A DNA stretch of 64,000 bases from Phoronis australis (taxonomy: Eukaryota > Phoronida > Phoronidae), in assembly GCA_002633005.1 (NCBI GenBank), contig NMRA01000198.1, positions 238,480 to 302,479 on the forward strand, read 5' to 3'. The notes under the pieces were generated by a model. It made no database searches. It saw only the letters and a list, made by a program, of their open reading frames with translations, and was not told the origin of the DNA. The translations under genes and the position numbers were made by a program. Of this stretch, positions 1 to 12,602 are shown piece by piece. Positions within the stretch are counted from its first letter, which is position 1, and each line of letters starts with the position of its first letter.

Positions 1-125
1 TCGCCTTCCAGGACTTTGTTTTGAATTAATGTTTGTTCTNGTCCGAAGTAGTTGATGTGCCTCCCCCGACGCTCTACGAGCCCCCGTCGCCTTCCAGGAC
101 TTTGTTTTGAATTAATGTTTGTTCT
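1..125. repeat. 39-bp direct repeat pair
   Basis: Positions 1-39 and 87-125 are the same 39-bp sequence (beginning TCGCCTTCCAGG), with a single N at 40 between them. The period is 86 bp, and the window may begin inside a longer tandem array. No gene is visible between here and about 720. Confidence 0.8.
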
Positions 126-723
126 TATAGTTCGTCACTATACCCCTTTTGTGTTTATAAACCTTAAGTACTGTGGACTTTCTCCGTTATAGTTCTGAAG
201 CTCGCACGAACTTTGTTCATTTGAAGTTGAAGAGACGTTTAGCCATTATTTGTGTACTTTATTCGTACGTATAATTTGGTTTCTTACCTTCCGGTTGCTG
301 TTCGACGAAATACAGACGTTCGTGTAAGCCTAGTAGTCTTTTATTATTACTGGCGTAACTATGTTATATAAATAGCGATAAAGTAAAACAAACAATGTAA
401 TTTGTTCGTGTTGAAAGTAACAAAATATATGTAGGGCCGTAAATAGAGGGAACTAGATAGGGGCGAATCTTGGAGGCAACCAGCACTATTTAGGAGGTCC
501 CGTGGACAGTTTCCTTCTCCCAGATTTGACAAAAATGATTCGAGAAAGACACAGAGAAACACGTAGAAGAGATATAATCGAATCAAATCGCGAGGTCACG
601 GGGCGGAGCATTTTGTTAGGGTTCTCCAAGTTAGCATTTTGCAGCATACGTCGACTACGCACTTGAAGCGGTTGCTGCACAACACTTCCAAGTACTCCAA
701 GAAAACATGGTTTTGGATAAGAC

Positions 724-729
724 TTTATT
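724..729 (-). promoter_or_regulatory. candidate polyadenylation signal AATAAA for the ENPP-like gene
   Basis: The plus strand reads TTTATT, so the minus strand reads AATAAA about 270 bases downstream of the ENPP-like stop codon at 996-998. The position is right for a 3' UTR signal, but the hexamer is common in AT-rich DNA. Confidence 0.3.
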
Positions 730-3268
730 CAGAGTCAAGATAATTCAAAGCTCAATTTTCTCCGGATCCCTCTCTGGAAAATTAACTGTGTGTTTTATGG
801 AGTTCAAGGAGATAAAGCCACCGTCACTTTAAAACAAACAAATTGTGGACGTTTGTTGAAGGAAGGCCCCAGATCAGCTGTGGGACATCCCAAGTTGCTT
901 CCTAGGATTCAAACTCTGACGCCATTGATATCGTCTAAAGCCTTTGGTACAAGGCACTACAAAATTAATCTCCTTGGCGTTCTCAGGTGTTTTCGTCAAT
1001 CTGTCGGGTCAAAGAACATCCCATTTTGAAAGAATTTGTCTACTAGAATGAATGCGGCAATCATAAAACCATGCAAATGGTAACGCCAGGAGGTGGCTCG
1101 ATTAGTGTTATCTGTCGTGGGTTCAGGGCTGATTTCAGGACTATCTTTAATGAACTTGCTGACGACGGTCAAAGAACCATTAATCGGCTTAGGTGTAAGT
1201 CCGGCCAGTTTACACGTCAATGGGCACACGTCGACACTATGAAACGGCTCAGAAACAAACCCCTTTTTAAAGTTTGGTCCCATGGCGAGGAAGAAAGCCT
1301 TCATATTCATCAAGTCGTTATCGTAGCCGTATCCACCGATGTATGTCCACCGTGCATTATACTGCAAACAAAAAGTTGAAAGCACCGAAGGGGGTTACTC
1401 GGCAAAACAGGTCTAACCCAGCTATCAATTTCACGTCTCGAGAAAAGTTTTGAATATCAGTAAGTCTTTATCCACAATTTTGGGCTTTTGTAGAAACTCC
1501 CATGAATTGGCGGTTGTTGGTCACGTGGTACCCATGACTTGTCGCCACGTGAATTAGCTGTAAACAGTTGGGAGGTGTGACATAGTTGCATATTTTTAGA
1601 ATGTGACTTCGTAAAGTGTATTATGCAACTTATTAAAGATGCCTTTCCCATTTATTTAGTGAAAACTGCATAAAATTAAACCAAAATACGTTCTTTCAGC
1701 AATACACCATCATTGGCTTTCAAAGTAAACAGGGCTGTATTGTAAGTGTAATCTTTAAATTTCTGTTAGCCCTACATGTATGAATTTGATAATAAAACAC
1801 AAGGGTTGTGTTCCACAAAATGTTCTTTTTATTAGCGATCTCTCGTTATTGGTGTAATTGTCTGTCATTTAATGGGCGAAAACGAAAGACATGTTGACTT
1901 TAATTTGAGACATGTGCCAAATAGTACAGAGTATCTTTGAAGCCCATCTTGAACATACATTTAAATTTGGTTACGATAAGAGCATCGGTCTGAGCCCACC
2001 AATGCCATAAATTGGCAAATGTAGTGACCTGTTAGAGCATTTTCCAATCTACAAAAAATCCATCCCTCCAGAATACATATTAGGAGTATCTCAACTGCTA
2101 TGTCAAAAAAGTTTTCTCACATTTTCCAAATTGTCCAATGCAACTTCAGATTGTGTTTGGCGACCTCGAAAAATCCCAAGTCGCAACGAAGTCACCAAAG
2201 TCAGACAATAGTTCCCCGAAATTCGTTTGAAAATTTGTGGTGATTTTAAAACTTTACATTAAAAACATTTTGCCTTTGGTTCACAGTTGTTCTGTTTATT
2301 TTGTGAAATAAGTGCATATGCCACCCTCAGCAGCCAGCACACAGAGTAAGCAAACAGACTGAAGTCGAAATTATTCGGCAAAAATCGAACAAGGTCATAC
2401 TACGAAACACGCGACTGTAGTGTATCCGATTGTCCGCGTTCTTCATGGCAGGATGAAATTGAGTTAGACTTAGAGAATGGATGATGCATTTACAGGGAGA
2501 AATGGAAGAAGTATGCGTAATTTTGTGCGAACGGAGAACGGCACGACGTTCTTTTTTGGTAGACTGGTTTTGACGTCAGTTTGGCGTACTTACATGTATA
2601 TTTCGTTTGGCTACCAGGGATTTTCGTAATGTCGCATTTGACGACTCGGATTCGTGAGAGCAGCTTTTAAATGTGTAAATTACCTGTCTCTGTTGAAGAA
2701 CCCTTTGAAATCTCAAAATATTTAAACGCGTTTAGCTTACGTTGACAACTTGCCAGCCTTCGGCAGGCCTGATGACAATTTCCGGTATTCTGGAATTTTG
2801 CTTATAATGCAGCCTCTCTGGGATGTCCTTCTTTAGGTAGACCGTCATGTTTGGGTGAGCATTCTTCAGCGCGTTGTACGACTCCATTGTCTTGTTTCTG
2901 TTTTGGTATTCCATGACCTATTGTGCCAGTTATAGGAACTGACTGGACGAGGGCTGGCATATTAACAACTTTGGAGATGTTGATCATCTTCTTTCTGGGG
3001 TCTATATTGGTCATCCCGTGGTCACTGGTCAGAATGATGTTTACCTTGTCCAGAAGATCATAATTCCCGAAGGTGTCAAGAAGATAACCTAGCACTGCAT
3101 CCAGGTCCTCAATCTTACCGAGTAACTATTCAGAATCCGGACCGTAACTAACATTGAAAAACGGAACGCACTGCAAGTAAGCGTTTTTTAAAGATACAGT
3201 GTACGTTTACATGTAATAGAAACCTTGCACAACTAGAACGATTTTTTCAAGCGACCAAAACTTATGAT

Positions 3269-3586
3269 TCAGTGCGGGAGAGAATCAAGGCTGCTGGCGT
3301 CTAGTTTTTGATGTAGTGTCAAAAGAGAAAAGTGGGCTTTGTATTCAATTGCTTTTTTCACATCACTATGATATGATGAAAAATCAACATCATCCATGAC
3401 ATGAACATTCAGAATGGCACAGTTACTGTAACCTCGACACACAAGCAGCGATACGTAAAAGGTATCTCCATTGTTTTGACATAGACAAATATCAATACGT
3501 TTGACACTTTTGTGGAAGGAGTGAGGGTCAGGAAAGTATGCAGTCGTAAGAATTTCGTAAATTTTAGAATGTTGTTTCAACTTCAT
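3269..3586 (-). other. 105-codon open frame inside an ENPP intron, function unknown
   Basis: An uninterrupted minus-strand frame from an ATG lies in the intron between the first two ENPP exons. The protein is of mixed composition, with several Cys and the segment VHVMDDVDFSSYHSDV. I recognise no family. It may be a decayed mobile-element fragment or chance. Confidence 0.2.
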
Positions 3587-3712
3587 TGGTTATCCGAACA
3601 GTCCTTGCGACGAAATGACACTTTGCTTCAATGTTATCGAATCGCAATAACTTTTACTGTCTGGTGATTTTCTGAGCCTAATCTCTAAACGCAGACTTGA
3701 CTCAGATTCAGA

Positions 3713-3799
3713 CTACAAATTTAACCAATCACGTTCTGTGATTCGAGTAGAAACTTATAACTTTAACTAATCACTTTGCATAATTGAGTAGAAATTTGC
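3713..3799. repeat. two degenerate copies of a ~43-bp unit
   Basis: Two adjacent units share a frame of AAATTTAACCAATCAC followed by ATTCGAGTAGAAACTT, with about one third of bases changed. The rest of the 3148-4223 intron shows nothing else I can name. Confidence 0.4.
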
Positions 3800-4392
3800 A
3801 AGTTTACGCGAGGCATGCCATGCAATTGGTCAATTTGGAGTGCCGTTTCGAGTACCCCGGGCGCTGATTAATAATTTTGTATGATGAATCGTTAATGCTA
3901 ATTTCAACTGCCATGATTGACACTCGCAGTGCTTCGACAGATTTCAGCCAGTAGTCATCTAAACCAATAGGCTTATGTTAATTGCTTTTTAATTTTCATC
4001 AGAAAGAATGGCATTGTTTTACTGAAAGCCAATAGACTTGAAATGTTGGACACATGGTCTTCCAACTGCAAGTGTGGCATGTTGGGCGCGAGAACGTGCC
4101 CTCTCTAGAATGCAATTTATACCTAGATATTTTGCTCCTCCAGAACCAGTCATAAGAAAATATTGGAATATGTTCATTAAAAGGGTTAATTACAGTATAC
4201 AGAAATCTACTTAAACTCATTACTCATGACCCGCAGTATCAAGTTCGTAAAAGTAGATGGTAGTGACATCCATCTCTTCGCTTGTAAACCACCGTCTCAC
4301 TTCGTCCACGCGGTCTCTAAACACGGTCTTTTTGTCGTAATGTTTATAAAGATTTGGCCTGAAACCTTGCAGCTCCACTTCGCTGCCAGGCG

Positions 4393-5799
4393 CTGTTCAT
4401 ACCTAGAAAACAACAACATGGCCTTAGAAGGGGAAGATTCATGTAGCATGCCCCTAGCCAGCAACTGGTGTGCGAAATTGTACGTGTAGCGATCCTTTTT
4501 CTTCCAGCCCCCCCCCCCCCACATTGCCATTATTTACACTCTCCGGAATCTCTCATTCTTTAAAATCAGCTGAACTACTCAACTTTTCGGTGGAACCATT
4601 AAGAGTGCTAGCGGAAGTTTTACACCGGTAAACAAAAGCACGTCATCTATTAGTTGGTTCCCTCATGTGTGATAAAGAAAATAAACAATGGGTTTTTGGT
4701 TTGTTTCCAAGCAGCAGTCGATGGAAAGGCCATACCATCTCGTATTTTACAGTCCTTGACTATACGGACAGTCTAAAGGTCTTTTACTCCATGAAGGGGC
4801 TTCAATGATTTTCCCAAATATGTGTCTATGCTGTTGAAATCGGTTGACGTCAAGTTTTATCCAATTTGACTACTGCTGGCCCCATAGTGGCGGTTTCTAC
4901 TACTATTATTCATTGATGAAATTTCATGAAATTCAACTAAAATGCTTCTTAATCCGCGAGACGATGCCTCGTGCATATGCATGTTTTCGAACGATTCTGA
5001 CCCGTATTACCCCACCCCAGTGAAGGTTTAGAGATCATTCATGTGCCCCCGCTCAGTGGCTAACTAATGCAGTGTCCCGGTAACGAACACCTTTTTACAT
5101 GGCAATTGTTTTATGAAATATATAAAGCCATTTCAATCTGAGTCTTGCCAATTCTACTGCATTCTAATTACTCAATTCATTCCACCAAAAACTGAGTTCG
5201 TCACTTGTTTTTACACTTCCTGTTAGAGATAAAATGTCAGCTCTTAGAATATTGAACGCATGTGTTCCAAATTTTCAAGGTAGTTGATGATTAGATCTTA
5301 CACGTTGAAGGGATCTCGATACAGTAAAGTTAATATGCAAGAAAAATGTTCCTATTAACATGTTATGACAATAAGTAACTTAGAAAGTACTTTAGAAAAT
5401 TTCAGCACCATCACCAACAACACGCCAAGTTTGAAAGAGGACACGCACAACTGTTACCATGGCGACTGAGTACTATAAAAACGTTTCTCCATTAACTAGA
5501 ATTTCAAAAGCAAGACTATTCAAAATCAAGATGATTTAGTGATGCATAATTTGAGTAAAGTTCACATGTCATAATCCAAATGTAGCCTATTATTCACATT
5601 TTTGTCGCTTCGATATTAATTTTAAATAGACAAGAACAACTACAAAACCTGATTCAAAAGCACAATTTATCCATAAAATTTAGAAAGAAATGTATTATAG
5701 TACGTAATCAGGTTATTCCTTATTCGGAAAAGCAGTGATTTCTGCTCTTCAGGAAAAACTGGGAGTTTGACATATTCAGCCGATTTCATAAAGGGGGTT
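4393..5799. other. no gene recognised
   Basis: AT-rich DNA with a C13 tract at about 4509-4521. The N-terminal ENPP exons would be expected on the minus strand from here upward, but I could not find the family's DGFR or PNH motifs in any minus frame. Confidence 0.5.
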
Positions 5800-5909
5800 T
5801 AAAGTTAAACCAGGTTTAAACTGGACTTAGACCAGGTCAGTTTCCATTTCACTAACGAAGTATATATTACTTAGACCGGTATTAAGACCTTAAACCAGGT
5901 TTAACTTTA
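5800..5909. repeat. inverted repeat, possible MITE core
   Basis: The arm at 5800-5819 and the arm at 5890-5909 are reverse complements with one mismatch. They are built on the near-palindrome TTAAACCAGGTTTAA. The 70-bp spacer has further GGTCTAAG/CTTAGACC-like complementarity, so the whole could fold as one cruciform. Confidence 0.6.
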
Positions 5910-6399
5910 GACTTGGTCAGGCCCAGGTTTAATACTATTAAATATGGCAGACTTGTACGATATAGGTTCAGCTGCGATGTGCATTAACGACGCAGTTTCA
6001 GAGCGAGAATGGATTATTTTCAATATTCAGTCTTAGGACGACACAAGATCAAACGTAACAGGGGGACCAAGAATTTTTAAAGGGGGTGGCTCGGATCAAG
6101 AACTTTTAAAAGAAGGGCCTGGGTCAGAACAATTTGAATATTTTAGATTTGATATCACTAAAATCAAGGGAAAAGGGGTGCGAACCCCTTGAACCCCTGG
6201 ATCCGCCTATGCTTAGATCAGTACGTACTGAAAGCTATCTGAAGGGTATCCTTCGGATTCCTCGGAATATGACGTTTCGAGCACAGCGTCATCGTCGCAA
6301 GCGCTACGCGTATGACTAAAAGGGCATCTAATGATTATTCTGGCCGAGTTCCATCTCAATAGGTCCCCTATTTAAGGTTGCCGAGCAGGGTTCCTGCCC

Positions 6400-6554
6400 C
6401 AGTGGCGGATTTAGAGGGTGGCAAGGGGTGATGCCCCCCTAAATTTCTCCCAGATTCTATTTGGCATTTCGGGGGTGCGAATGTCTGACGGGCAAAATCC
6501 TGGCTAAAACTCTGTCCTGGCCCCCCCTAATTCAAAATCCTGGATCCGCCCCTG
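6400..6554. mobile_element. 155-bp hAT-like MITE with CAGTGGCGGAT termini
   Basis: The left end CAGTGGCGGATTTAGAG mirrors the right end, which reads CAGGGGCGGATCCAGGAT on the minus strand. CAG-G-GGCGGAT ends are typical of small hAT-family non-autonomous elements. The flanks share only TGCCC, so an 8-bp target duplication is not proven. A second tail of the same kind (TGGATCCGCC) sits near 6200. Confidence 0.55.
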
Positions 6555-8779
6555 TGCCCCCCTTTGGCTGCAAAAAAGTAAACTGACATGGAAATGAACG
6601 TGCGCATTTACTATGTCGCGGTTAATCGTGAACAAGTACTTCAATTTGTGTACTTGTGCTGGACACAGACAATACAAAATGAAAAATATCTCCTAGATCT
6701 GCCACTGAGTCCCTCGCCGTTTTTCTTTGCAACTTTTCACTGATGAAATTTTCTTTCCGGCCTTTATCTCTCCAAGCCTGCCGCTTACGTTGACTTGTTT
6801 CGGTACCAATTTTCTTGTTCTGGACATGACATTGACTTTTTCTCTGATCAGTTATGGCTGCACCCACTTTTTTGTGGTCAAGAAATCTGAAAAGGCAACT
6901 TATTAAATGAGAACCGTAACTAAAACCCCATTTATTAGCAGACACATTTTCTAAATGCATTCTTCATGTAATCCAACACATGATCACTATCTTACTTTCT
7001 TATATATTTTGTTCGGAGCTTGTTTCCTTTGAGACCACTTAACTAAACCAGTACCTAAACAACTTAATTACATTTGAAGAACACGAAAATATATTTTTGT
7101 AGTGTCAATAGTCTTATTTTCATCATCTTAGATTGGCTTTCCAATGTTCAAAATTAAAACTACATAGAATGTTACTAGTTTTCTTAGCACATGCGTCTAT
7201 TTTTATTTAAAAATACTAAAAATATTTATCCATTTATATACTTTTTATTTTAAATCGACCAAAGAAGCTTTGACAAAATAAGGACGGTCTTACGACCAGG
7301 CTGTTATATGAGTGCCACAAAATTGTATCGGTATAGCTCCCGAAATGGTTAAAGGAGGCGAAAACGGAAATTTTCTGACTGAGACAATCTTTCGTAAATA
7401 TCCTGAATAAATGTGAACTTATAAGCGGTTTAAAAATCTCGGGAAGTTAGTTTTCACTGGCAGCCGGAACCGATCCCAGTTTCCATTCTGCAGACAATAC
7501 GCACGCGCTCAGTTGGGTTAAAGTTGAGGTGAGTGGCAGTTAACTGAAATTTTCCCATGATTGTTAGATAATGCAAGGACAAATGGTTTTAGGGATTTTT
7601 TGGTACCCGGCTTAAACTAATCTTGATTCCGATGAATGACATACAAACGAATCAGTTCATTTTTAGTTTCACCAATCTTGTTTGCTATATTCGAGGCAAG
7701 CACCTTTAAGGGCAGTTTGACCGGGACTTTCCGCGTTTTATAAACGTATACGTTTATTGAACTTTCAATGGGCTCAAAGGTGCGTCTAATCAGCTCCGCG
7801 CGTTTATCCCCACTTCTGCTAACACCAGGCACACACTAACTGAAGACAACTGGCCCTGTCCCCTTAAAACAGTATTATGTATTTGTACACTTGGTGAAAT
7901 GTAAGTGCCTCTCGATTTTGTAGTTCATAAGTTTGCGGAGATAGATAATTGGCATTTCAAATGAGGCCTTATCGCAAGGTATCATAAAGCAGTAAGAGAG
8001 TAATTGACCTGTGGACCTAAAACCTTTGGCGTAGACAGGGGGGCACAACTGATGGGGGCTATGAACTTCATGCCCATTACAAAATACTTCCCGGTAGAAA
8101 CTCGTTGCAGTTTTGTGTTTTGTTTGTCCCTCAGCTCATTACTGGCTTTAGCTCCCCGGTTGCCAACAATTTCAGTTCCCCCTCCCGCCAAAAAAAGAAA
8201 ATTAGCTTCCCCAGTGACTATTGCTAATGTTTTTCCTGCGTAGCATCAGAAGCTACTTACGGTAGACACGGAGGACGCAGAGATTTCGAACCGTCTACCC
8301 TCACTGAAATACATCAAAAGAAAACAACCTTAGAAACGGACGCACGTGCCTCGACTTGACCTGTTTGATTTATTTTTATTTTTTATTTATTGTGATATTT
8401 AAAATGAGGATGACCTCTTCAGTGATAGCACTGCGTTCCAAGAGGGCCCTCAACAACATAAACAGTAATATAATACAGTGAAGTTATATAATAACAATTA
8501 TGTATACGTGAAAGTAATCTGCCATCCGACTATCAAAGGCAAAATTCAATTCCATTGACTAGAGAACTGGACTCCAAAGTGAACAGTGGAAATAATATCG
8601 AAATCTTTAAAAGATATGTTTCAAATGTCTTTCAAAAAGATATAGATATACATTGTAAATAAAGGTTAATCTGCGTTTCTAGGATTCCTTTCAATATTCT
8701 GGGGGTTCGTAGCTGCTATTAAAATCATTTCGATTAGATGTATCATTTTAGAAATAGTGTTTTTCAATTTCTTACCCCA
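6555..8779. other. no gene recognised
   Basis: The open frames here (for example minus 6622-6960, 112 codons, and minus 7617-7832) have no motif I recognise, no convincing splice partners and no supporting context. AT-rich simple sequence is common around 7080-7260 and 8360-8480. Confidence 0.4.
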
Positions 8780-9060
8780 CAAAATGAGGGTGCCACCATT
8801 AAAACTAACATTCTAAGTGACAGAGATACTGAGCAAAATGTATTTTAAGGGCGCCATTTTTTAAATTTCAAGATGGCCGCCAATAAAATTAAAATTTCCA
8901 ATTCATTGACCCCAGAACTGCAGGTGTAGCCATAACAACTAATATTCTCAGTGACCCAACAGCAGATATATAGGGCAAAATCTATTTTACAGGCGCCACT
9001 TTTTAAAATCCAAGATGGCCGCCAAGAAGGCCACCGAAAAAAATGGAATCGATTATTTTC
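8780..9060. repeat. two tandem ~138-bp units with a YY1-like motif
   Basis: Two successive units share a GGCGCCA block, a TTTAAA stretch and CAAGATGGCCGCC (near 8870 and 9012), plus AACTAATATTCTCAGTGAC-type spacers. CAAGATGGCCGCC resembles the YY1 site CAAGATGGCGGC with one extra C. Confidence 0.6.
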
Positions 9061-9615
9061 TGATTCGTCATTCCATAAGATTTCCATAAATGTATAGTTT
9101 CCATTTTCCCAAAAAAATCCAACGAAGGTCAAAATTTGGACACAGTGAACCTGACTTAATGGTTCTTACAAAAGTGACAAGTAACTACTTTTTTCTAAAA
9201 CTTTATTGGTGCTATTTGCCTAGTTTTCAATACATTCACCAGTTAGTCAAAATAGTTAAAGCAATGCTAGGCCCAGTGTTTCAGTTGTAAACAGTAAAAA
9301 ACGGTACCAGTTGCGGGGTGCGTAGACTACGCACAGTCAATCAACGTCAAATTGTGACTAAGTTACAAATGTATAAAATGGTCTCGAGTTTTGTGCTGCC
9401 TCTATTTGTTGGTTTGTTGCAAGTTGTCTTGAGAGATAGAGAACTTGCCTCTACAACATCAGCTGTCACATGACGTGTCTTCTAGGATGTTAAGTACTAG
9501 CCAAGTCCTCTGTGGCGTTTTATTGTCCACAAATTTGATAATGTCCTTGTTTTTGTCAGACTGGATTCATTTTGGAAACTATCTGTGGGCAATACTTTAT
9601 AGAACAGAGGTTGAA

Positions 9616-10506
9616 GGTGCGTACACTACACAGGGGTACGTACACTACACAGGGGTACGTACACTACATTCTAATGACTTGTCAGGTTTATAAAAATACT
9701 TAGAATCTACTGAAAGTAAGTTCATTTGCTAAATCTATTCAAAATAATTAAAAAGTACAGTAGTGCATATCTGTCTGTAATTCTTTGAAAACAGGGATGT
9801 GTTAAAATATAGGGGTACGTACACTACACAAATGCTAATATTTCACTCAAAGCAAATGTATTTGTAATTAACACCCTTTAACCTAGCATTTCTAATGGAG
9901 GAAACTCTCTGGGACAAATGTTGCTTACCACCGTGTAATGTTTTTGTTTCATGGTATTTATTCACATCGGGGTACGTACACTACACAGGGGTACGTACAC
10001 TACATTTCAATGACATGTCAGGTTTGTAACTTAATACTAAGATTCTACTGAGAGTTAGTTGATTTATTAAATCAATTGAAAGAGAAAAAATAAAAAGCAC
10101 AGCATTCACGTGCATATCTGCCATACTTTTGAAAATGAGCACAAATTAAAATATGGGGGTAGGTAAACTACACAAACGGTAATATTTCACTCAAAACAAA
10201 TGTTCTTGCAACAAACACCATTTCAACCTAACATTTTAAGGAAGGAAACTGTTTATGATCAGTTTTGCTCACTTACCAAGTGATATTTTGATTTTATGGC
10301 ATTTGTAAACATGGGGGCACGTACGCTACAAAAGGGGGTACGTACACAACACCTCTGTTTCTCCATCACATGGTAACATATGTTGTATGGCCAATTATTT
10401 TTCTTTGATGATAATAAACATCATGTTGTTATTTAACAGGCAATAATTTCATTTGCAATGTCCATTTGTGTTTCTGAATTCCACATGGGGGTACGTACAC
10501 TACATT
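9616..10506. repeat. iteron-like array of GGGGTACGTACACTACA
   Basis: About ten copies of GGGGTACGTACACTACA or close variants begin near 9616, 9633, 9652, 9812, 9969, 9988, 10155, 10313, 10334 and 10487. Adjacent copies sit 19 bp apart. They are embedded in a higher-order repeat of about 336 bp whose flanks (TGACTTGTCAGGTTT, TTCTACTGA) also recur. The core GTACGTAC is a perfect palindrome. Confidence 0.85.
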
Positions 10507-12268
10507 TTGTGAGCCTTTTTGGCCCATTTTCAACATAGCAGAACCCAGTCAATATCCAAACTTTTGGTTTGTTTAGATATTGAATAATTTGCTGTGTTGC
10601 CTAGGCTAACATATTCTGCAGTTCTTTTTATTACAGAGTGTGAACTTAAGTTTTTAAAGTTCTTTACAGTAGGTGAGGGTTAGAAACACAGAATTCACAA
10701 ATTTCGTAACGAGGGCCTGTTTTATGATGGACCCTACTATTTCTCAATGATTAAGCACAACTTCATTCCAGTGATTCTGAAAGTGACTCAAGTTATTCCC
10801 AGTCATATCTAATCAATTGCTTACTTGTTAAAATAAATTTCTTTTCTACTGTTGACAATTGAAATTAGTAATTTTTAAAATGGCCACTCGTAACGCTAAA
10901 AATACATGAAATTCATAGACAAAAACATACATAAATTTCTCAAACATTGTTCGATTTTAATGATTCTTTTTTTATTTGCACAACTAAATAACTCTTTACA
11001 TATGAGATTCAGTTGGCATTTGGTAAGTGACCAAAAAATTTATTTTACACCGTAACACAGTCAACTCTCGAATATGGACCTTGATTGTGAGTTAGCCGTC
11101 TGCACATTAACGGATTTGTTCTCGACGCTGCCGTACTTTTAAGAAATCCTTGAAAAATTGTGTCAATGTCAGTGATGTTACAAAATTTAAAGTTCAACGA
11201 TGGAGCTAACCAAGCTGACCACCAACTGTGACCTCTAGAACGATACCAAAATGATGAACCAGAACAAAAAGACAAGTAAACCAATTCATAGATAATTATT
11301 ATTGTACATATCTGTCAGGTTGGAAATACAGTTTAGTTCTAAAAATAATAGCGCAATCAAAATTCGAAAAAATATGAGAATGTAATAATGAAACCCATTG
11401 CATAACATGACTGATTTATTAACTAATTAGGCAACAAACAAACTTGTAATATCAATTAATTTATCGTACCATCAAAAGGAAATGAACCAGAGAGATCGCA
11501 CAAACAATTATTTGAACCAGCAGGGAAATAAGTTCAAAGATTTGAACGGCTGATACCGCATAAGGAGAAATAATTTAGGACGTGGGTCCCTCGCAGCCAC
11601 CTAACTGGGCCTTTGGTGCCGTTTGGTGTAAGTACGTTCTTCAGTAGAAGTTCAGGTTCCAGTAAATATGTTAAAATAGTAATAAACAAAGTTCTATTTA
11701 AATTAACCCCGACTACGTGACTACGGTAGATATGGTGAGAAATTTTGCTTTTCAAATTTTGTTTAAACCACTCTAAAACCGTAAGATGCTACCACTTAAA
11801 TGAACCCGAATTCACGTTGAAATACAACAGTGAGAAAAGTCCCCATAGTCGGTGAGCCAGATTTTGTAGGGCCTCTAGAAAATGGTTTTTGTGAGTACTT
11901 TAGGGGGCAATTTTATTTTGGTGTTTTTAATTCATTTATTAGAGTGTTTTCAAAATCTAAAAAGTTCCCACATATAAAGTTGCACATTTTTGAGAAATTT
12001 NTGCCTCAATGACTAAAACATTGACTAATGGTGTAAAATACAGCTTGTTTGCATAATATACCAGAAATACGTTATAGTACAAAAACAATATAGTTGAATG
12101 ATCTCTGTGAATGTGCACACAGACTGTATGACTATTCTGACAGCGTTTATCAAACAGTATGAGACAAATACATGACAATGATCAAAGTATGTACTTTCTG
12201 TGACTTAATCAACAAATAAAATTAATTTTTTAATACAAAAAAACGAAATAACAGGGTTGGAGGTCTAT
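10507..12268. other. no gene recognised
   Basis: AT-rich stretch with a single N at 12001. Short open frames only, none with a motif I can name. Confidence 0.4.
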
Positions 12269-12538
12269 TTAGGATTGAATTGTCAAAGAACTATCCGATG
12301 TTATGCAGTCAATGTTGCTGATGTTACTACAGTTGTCACAGCTGCACATTTCTGTACAGTTTGGCCCAGCATTGTTGCACAAACTCAGTTTCCCAGCACA
12401 CATGTTCTTTTTGCACTTGCAGCGTTCATCGTTTAGTACTGTCAATGGAGATGCGGACATTGCCATACATTTTAACTGCAAAGCTCCACCGCCAAGGAGC
12501 CAGCTATGGTGATTGGCCCGCAGGCAATGAAGGGTCAA
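12269..12538 (-). pseudogene. Cys-rich CXC-type C-terminal domain remnant
   Basis: The minus-strand frame contains LRANHHSWLL, then LQLKCMAMSASPLTVLND, then RCKCKKNMCAG...C...CTEMCSCDNCSN. The spacing C-x-C-x4-C...C-x6-C-x3-C-x-C-x2-C matches the CXC (TSO1/tesmin) pattern, with one of the usual Cys replaced by Ser. The order 'LRANyq...W' then 'L.L.WM..PAP' then a Cys cluster is what I recall from the tails of large uncharacterised invertebrate proteins often tied to mobile elements. The middle appears deleted and no upstream exon was found, so it is most likely a fragment. Confidence 0.45.
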
Positions 12539-12602
12539 ACACTAAATCCTTGTTAGGAGGCGGGCAGGATTTGGGCAAACGTTTGATTCAAAATATGCTA
12601 TA

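Larger units (their letters stand above)
996..4392 (-). pseudogene. ENPP4/5-like ectonucleotide pyrophosphatase/phosphodiesterase, 3' three exons, probably decayed
   Basis: Family members are zinc-dependent phosphodiesterases of the cell surface. Three minus-strand exons fit together: about 4392-4224 (PGSEVELQGFRPN...FYELDTAGH), 3147-2741 (YGPDSE...IILTSDHGMTN...MTVYLKKDIPERLHY...GWQVVN) and 1361-996 (YIGGYGYDND...VDVCPLTCKLAGLTP.PINGS, then a hydrophobic C-terminal stretch that could be a membrane anchor). Splice phases match: H+GA|T at the first junction and phase 0 at AAC|GTAAGC to GCAG|TAT. The zinc-ligand motifs D..xGH and SDHGM are present. Three defects are visible: a TAG at 3126-3128, a frameshift near 2910 between SVPITGTIGHG and EYQNRNKTMESYN, and GGYGYDN where the family has GxHGYDN, so the last zinc-binding His is Tyr. 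I did not find the N-terminal exons with the DGFR and nucleophile Thr motifs upstream. Assembly error could explain the stop and frameshift, but less easily the His loss. Confidence 0.85.
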
